DNA from: Malus domestica
Lineage: Eukaryota > Streptophyta > Magnoliopsida > Rosales > Rosaceae
Assembly (NCBI RefSeq): GCF_042453785.1
Contig: NC_091661.1
Coordinates: 28,387,501-28,451,500 of the forward strand
Length of the DNA: 64,000 bases
Reading direction: 5' to 3'
Every line of letters starts with the position of its first letter. Positions within the stretch are counted from its first letter, which is position 1. Positions 62,701 through 64,000 of the stretch are shown one piece after another. The notes beneath the pieces are model-generated. The model had not been told where the DNA came from, searched no databases, and was given only the letters and a program-made list of their open reading frames with translations. Made by a program: the position numbers and the translations under genes.

Positions 62701-64000
62701 TTGTCTTGTTCATAGAGCTACATGCTTTTCTTAATGAAACTGTTCCTTGTAAGTTTGTAAGATGCAAAGCTAGAAATGTGTGACTTTTTTTCAAATCATA
62801 ACATATGAGCTACTTGCAAGTCGAATGCACATTGTAGAAAATCAGCCTTTGAAGGGTGGTGGAGAGGGAGTATGGTTAGGGCCTTATAGCACATGTTGCG
62901 AATAACATAGATGCTTGTGTGGGTAATTAACTTGTGGATTAGTAACTATTTGTTCTTTTATGTCTTTAATTTTTCTCTCCCTCTCTGTTTGCCTCTGCTT
63001 TAGATCCTCCTCCTTTGTCACTCTGCTGGATACCCATCTAGACTTTCTTTGTAAACATTTCAATATCTTCTGCATAATTCCTATATATATGATTGCAAGT
63101 GTTCATGTAGCTGGTTTTTGGCATACTTGCTGGTTCAGTCTGATCACTGTCAAATATTTCAACGATAAAAAAGCGACTTTTCATTTTAATGTGATAATCC
63201 ATACAAGAATGTTATTTATTTGATATTTCAGTTTCCAACATATTTTGTGACACTCCCCCCCAGGTACTTGAAACAGCAGATCTTCTGAGTGAAGTGACAG
63301 AAAGTGTTGACTATTTTGTGCAAGGGAGAACAATTGCTGCAGGGAATTTGTTTGGAAGGTAAGTGTGTATCTTTATAGGATATTTTTCTCCTTGCCTGGC
63401 CTGTGCTCCAATGATGGTTTCCCTTTTAGAAGATTCTTTCCAACTGTGTTTTCTACAGTTAACTTCTTTTGTTAGTCAATTTAAATCTAACTTCATGAAG
63501 TATATAATTTGTTAAGAGTAATAGGAGTGGTTTTGTGTATCCTGCACCTTCTTTTTGTTACTGATCCTTTTTTATTTTCAAGGCGTCGAGTTGTGCAGGT
63601 CTATGAACGCGGTGCTCGAATTCTCGATGGTTCTTTTATGACTAAGGATATAAGCTTTGGAACTTTGAATGCTGAATCGGCCACCGGTTCAGAGAGCACA
63701 GTGTTATCAGTTTCTATTGTTGATCCGTATGTATTGCTGAGAATGTCTGATGGTGGTATTCGACTCCTCATTGGAGGTATGTTTTTGTCAACAAGATGCT
63801 CTACATATAAATAAGTGCACTATCATCTTCTTGATATGTCGCTCTCATAGTTCTTTGTCTAGTTGCAATTTTCTGTTCCATATGGTTAAATGAAAACTCA
63901 TACTGGTTTTGATGTGCAGATCCTTCTTCGTGCACTGTTTCTGTAAGCATTCCAGCTGCCTTTGAGAACTTGAAGAAACAAATATCCGCTTGTACACTTT
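56709..64000 (+). CDS. CPSF160: Cleavage and polyadenylation specificity factor 160-kDa subunit (5' part)
   Basis: Seventeen exons, the last cut by the window edge: 56709-57037, 57186-57332, 57728-57881, 58428-58563, 58956-59101, 59435-59530, 59605-59657, 59828-59959, 60457-60508, 60799-60918, 61151-61285, 61814-61942, 62211-62288, 62494-62631, 63264-63358, 63583-63776 and 63920-64000+. They encode about 738 residues, roughly half of the family length of about 1450. CPSF160 is the scaffold of the nuclear mRNA 3'-processing complex. Its beta-propellers hold the WDR33 and CPSF30 subunits that read AAUAAA. Seen: MSFAAYKMMHWPTGIENCAS start, HCFEGPEWLHLRRGRESFAR, VKVDPQGRCGGVLVYGFQM, RVSWKHHTC, LLAVPSPIGGVLVISANSIH, FFLGSRLGDSLLVQF, YELVCCSGHGKNGALSVLRQ and GRTIAAGNLFGRRRVVQVYE. 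All joins are in frame with GT-AG introns. The 3' half lies outside. Confidence 0.97.
59659..59725. repeat. Compound CT/CG/CA microsatellite in CPSF160 intron 7
   Basis: CT units, then CACACGCGCGCGCG, then CA units, starting immediately after the exon 7 donor AG|GTCTCT (59658). The donor itself is therefore part of the repeat. Confidence 0.85.
60599..60750. repeat. Short dispersed repeat in CPSF160 intron 9
   Basis: Contains AAAACTAATGAAAAAGGC, GGTAAAGTGAATAGTACC and GTTTTTCGTTAAAGTGAACA. It is an inverted relative of 38883-39034. No target duplication was identified. Confidence 0.6.

Overview
The window is nuclear DNA of a flowering plant, most likely a rosaceous tree of the apple/pear type. 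The genes have many short GT-AG introns and AT-rich intergenic DNA, and all of them have plant-specific or plant-typical products. The repeats include Cassandra-type miniature LTR elements carrying a 5S-rRNA-like segment and many small inverted-repeat elements. The genus is an inference from repeat style, not a proof.

Layout, left to right: a partial DUF1442 gene on the minus strand (1-486); a five-exon hypersensitive-induced-reaction (HIR, SPFH/band-7) gene (3583-5469); about 9 kb of repeats with a Cassandra-like solo LTR and a 1.4-kb giant hairpin transposon; an intact single-exon domesticated hAT-transposase-like gene (14585-16912, minus); 5 kb of intergenic DNA with a TRIM-like element; an eleven-exon nucleoplasmin/FKBP histone-chaperone isomerase of the FKBP53 type (22785-26005); a fourteen-exon cytosolic enolase (27200-31778, minus) with a nested transposon in intron 2; the nucleolar rRNA-processing gene EBP2 (33290-34183), head-to-head with enolase; a tandem pair of small DUF761 membrane-anchored genes (35295-35735 and 37260-37676); an AT-hook PPC gene (38173-41334, minus); a MAP65-3/PLEIADE-like microtubule bundler (42703-46288, minus); a trichome-birefringence-like O-acetyltransferase gene (47881-50386, minus); a repeat island with a three-LTR Cassandra array and a second giant hairpin transposon with a clear 10-bp target duplication (54966-56343); and the 5' half of CPSF160 (56709 to the right edge).

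Exon models were built by hand from splice signals, reading-frame continuity and family similarity. Every joined model keeps frame from start to stop or to the window edge. Two introns use GC instead of GT at the donor (enolase intron 9, TBL intron 2). Several genes linked to growth and ribosome production (FKBP53, EBP2, CPSF160) carry telo-box motifs near their starts. From memory, HIR, AHL, MAP65-3 and CPSF160 homologues lie close together on Arabidopsis chromosome 5, so part of the window looks like an old conserved block expanded by transposons.

The most notable items are the two near-identical giant palindromes (arms about 670 bp, Mutator-like target duplication, exon-donor-like motif inside), the triple-LTR Cassandra array, and the HIR protein whose usual myristoylated glycine is replaced by serine followed by a run of five cysteines. 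No CRISPR, prokaryotic operon, viral gene or toxin gene was seen.
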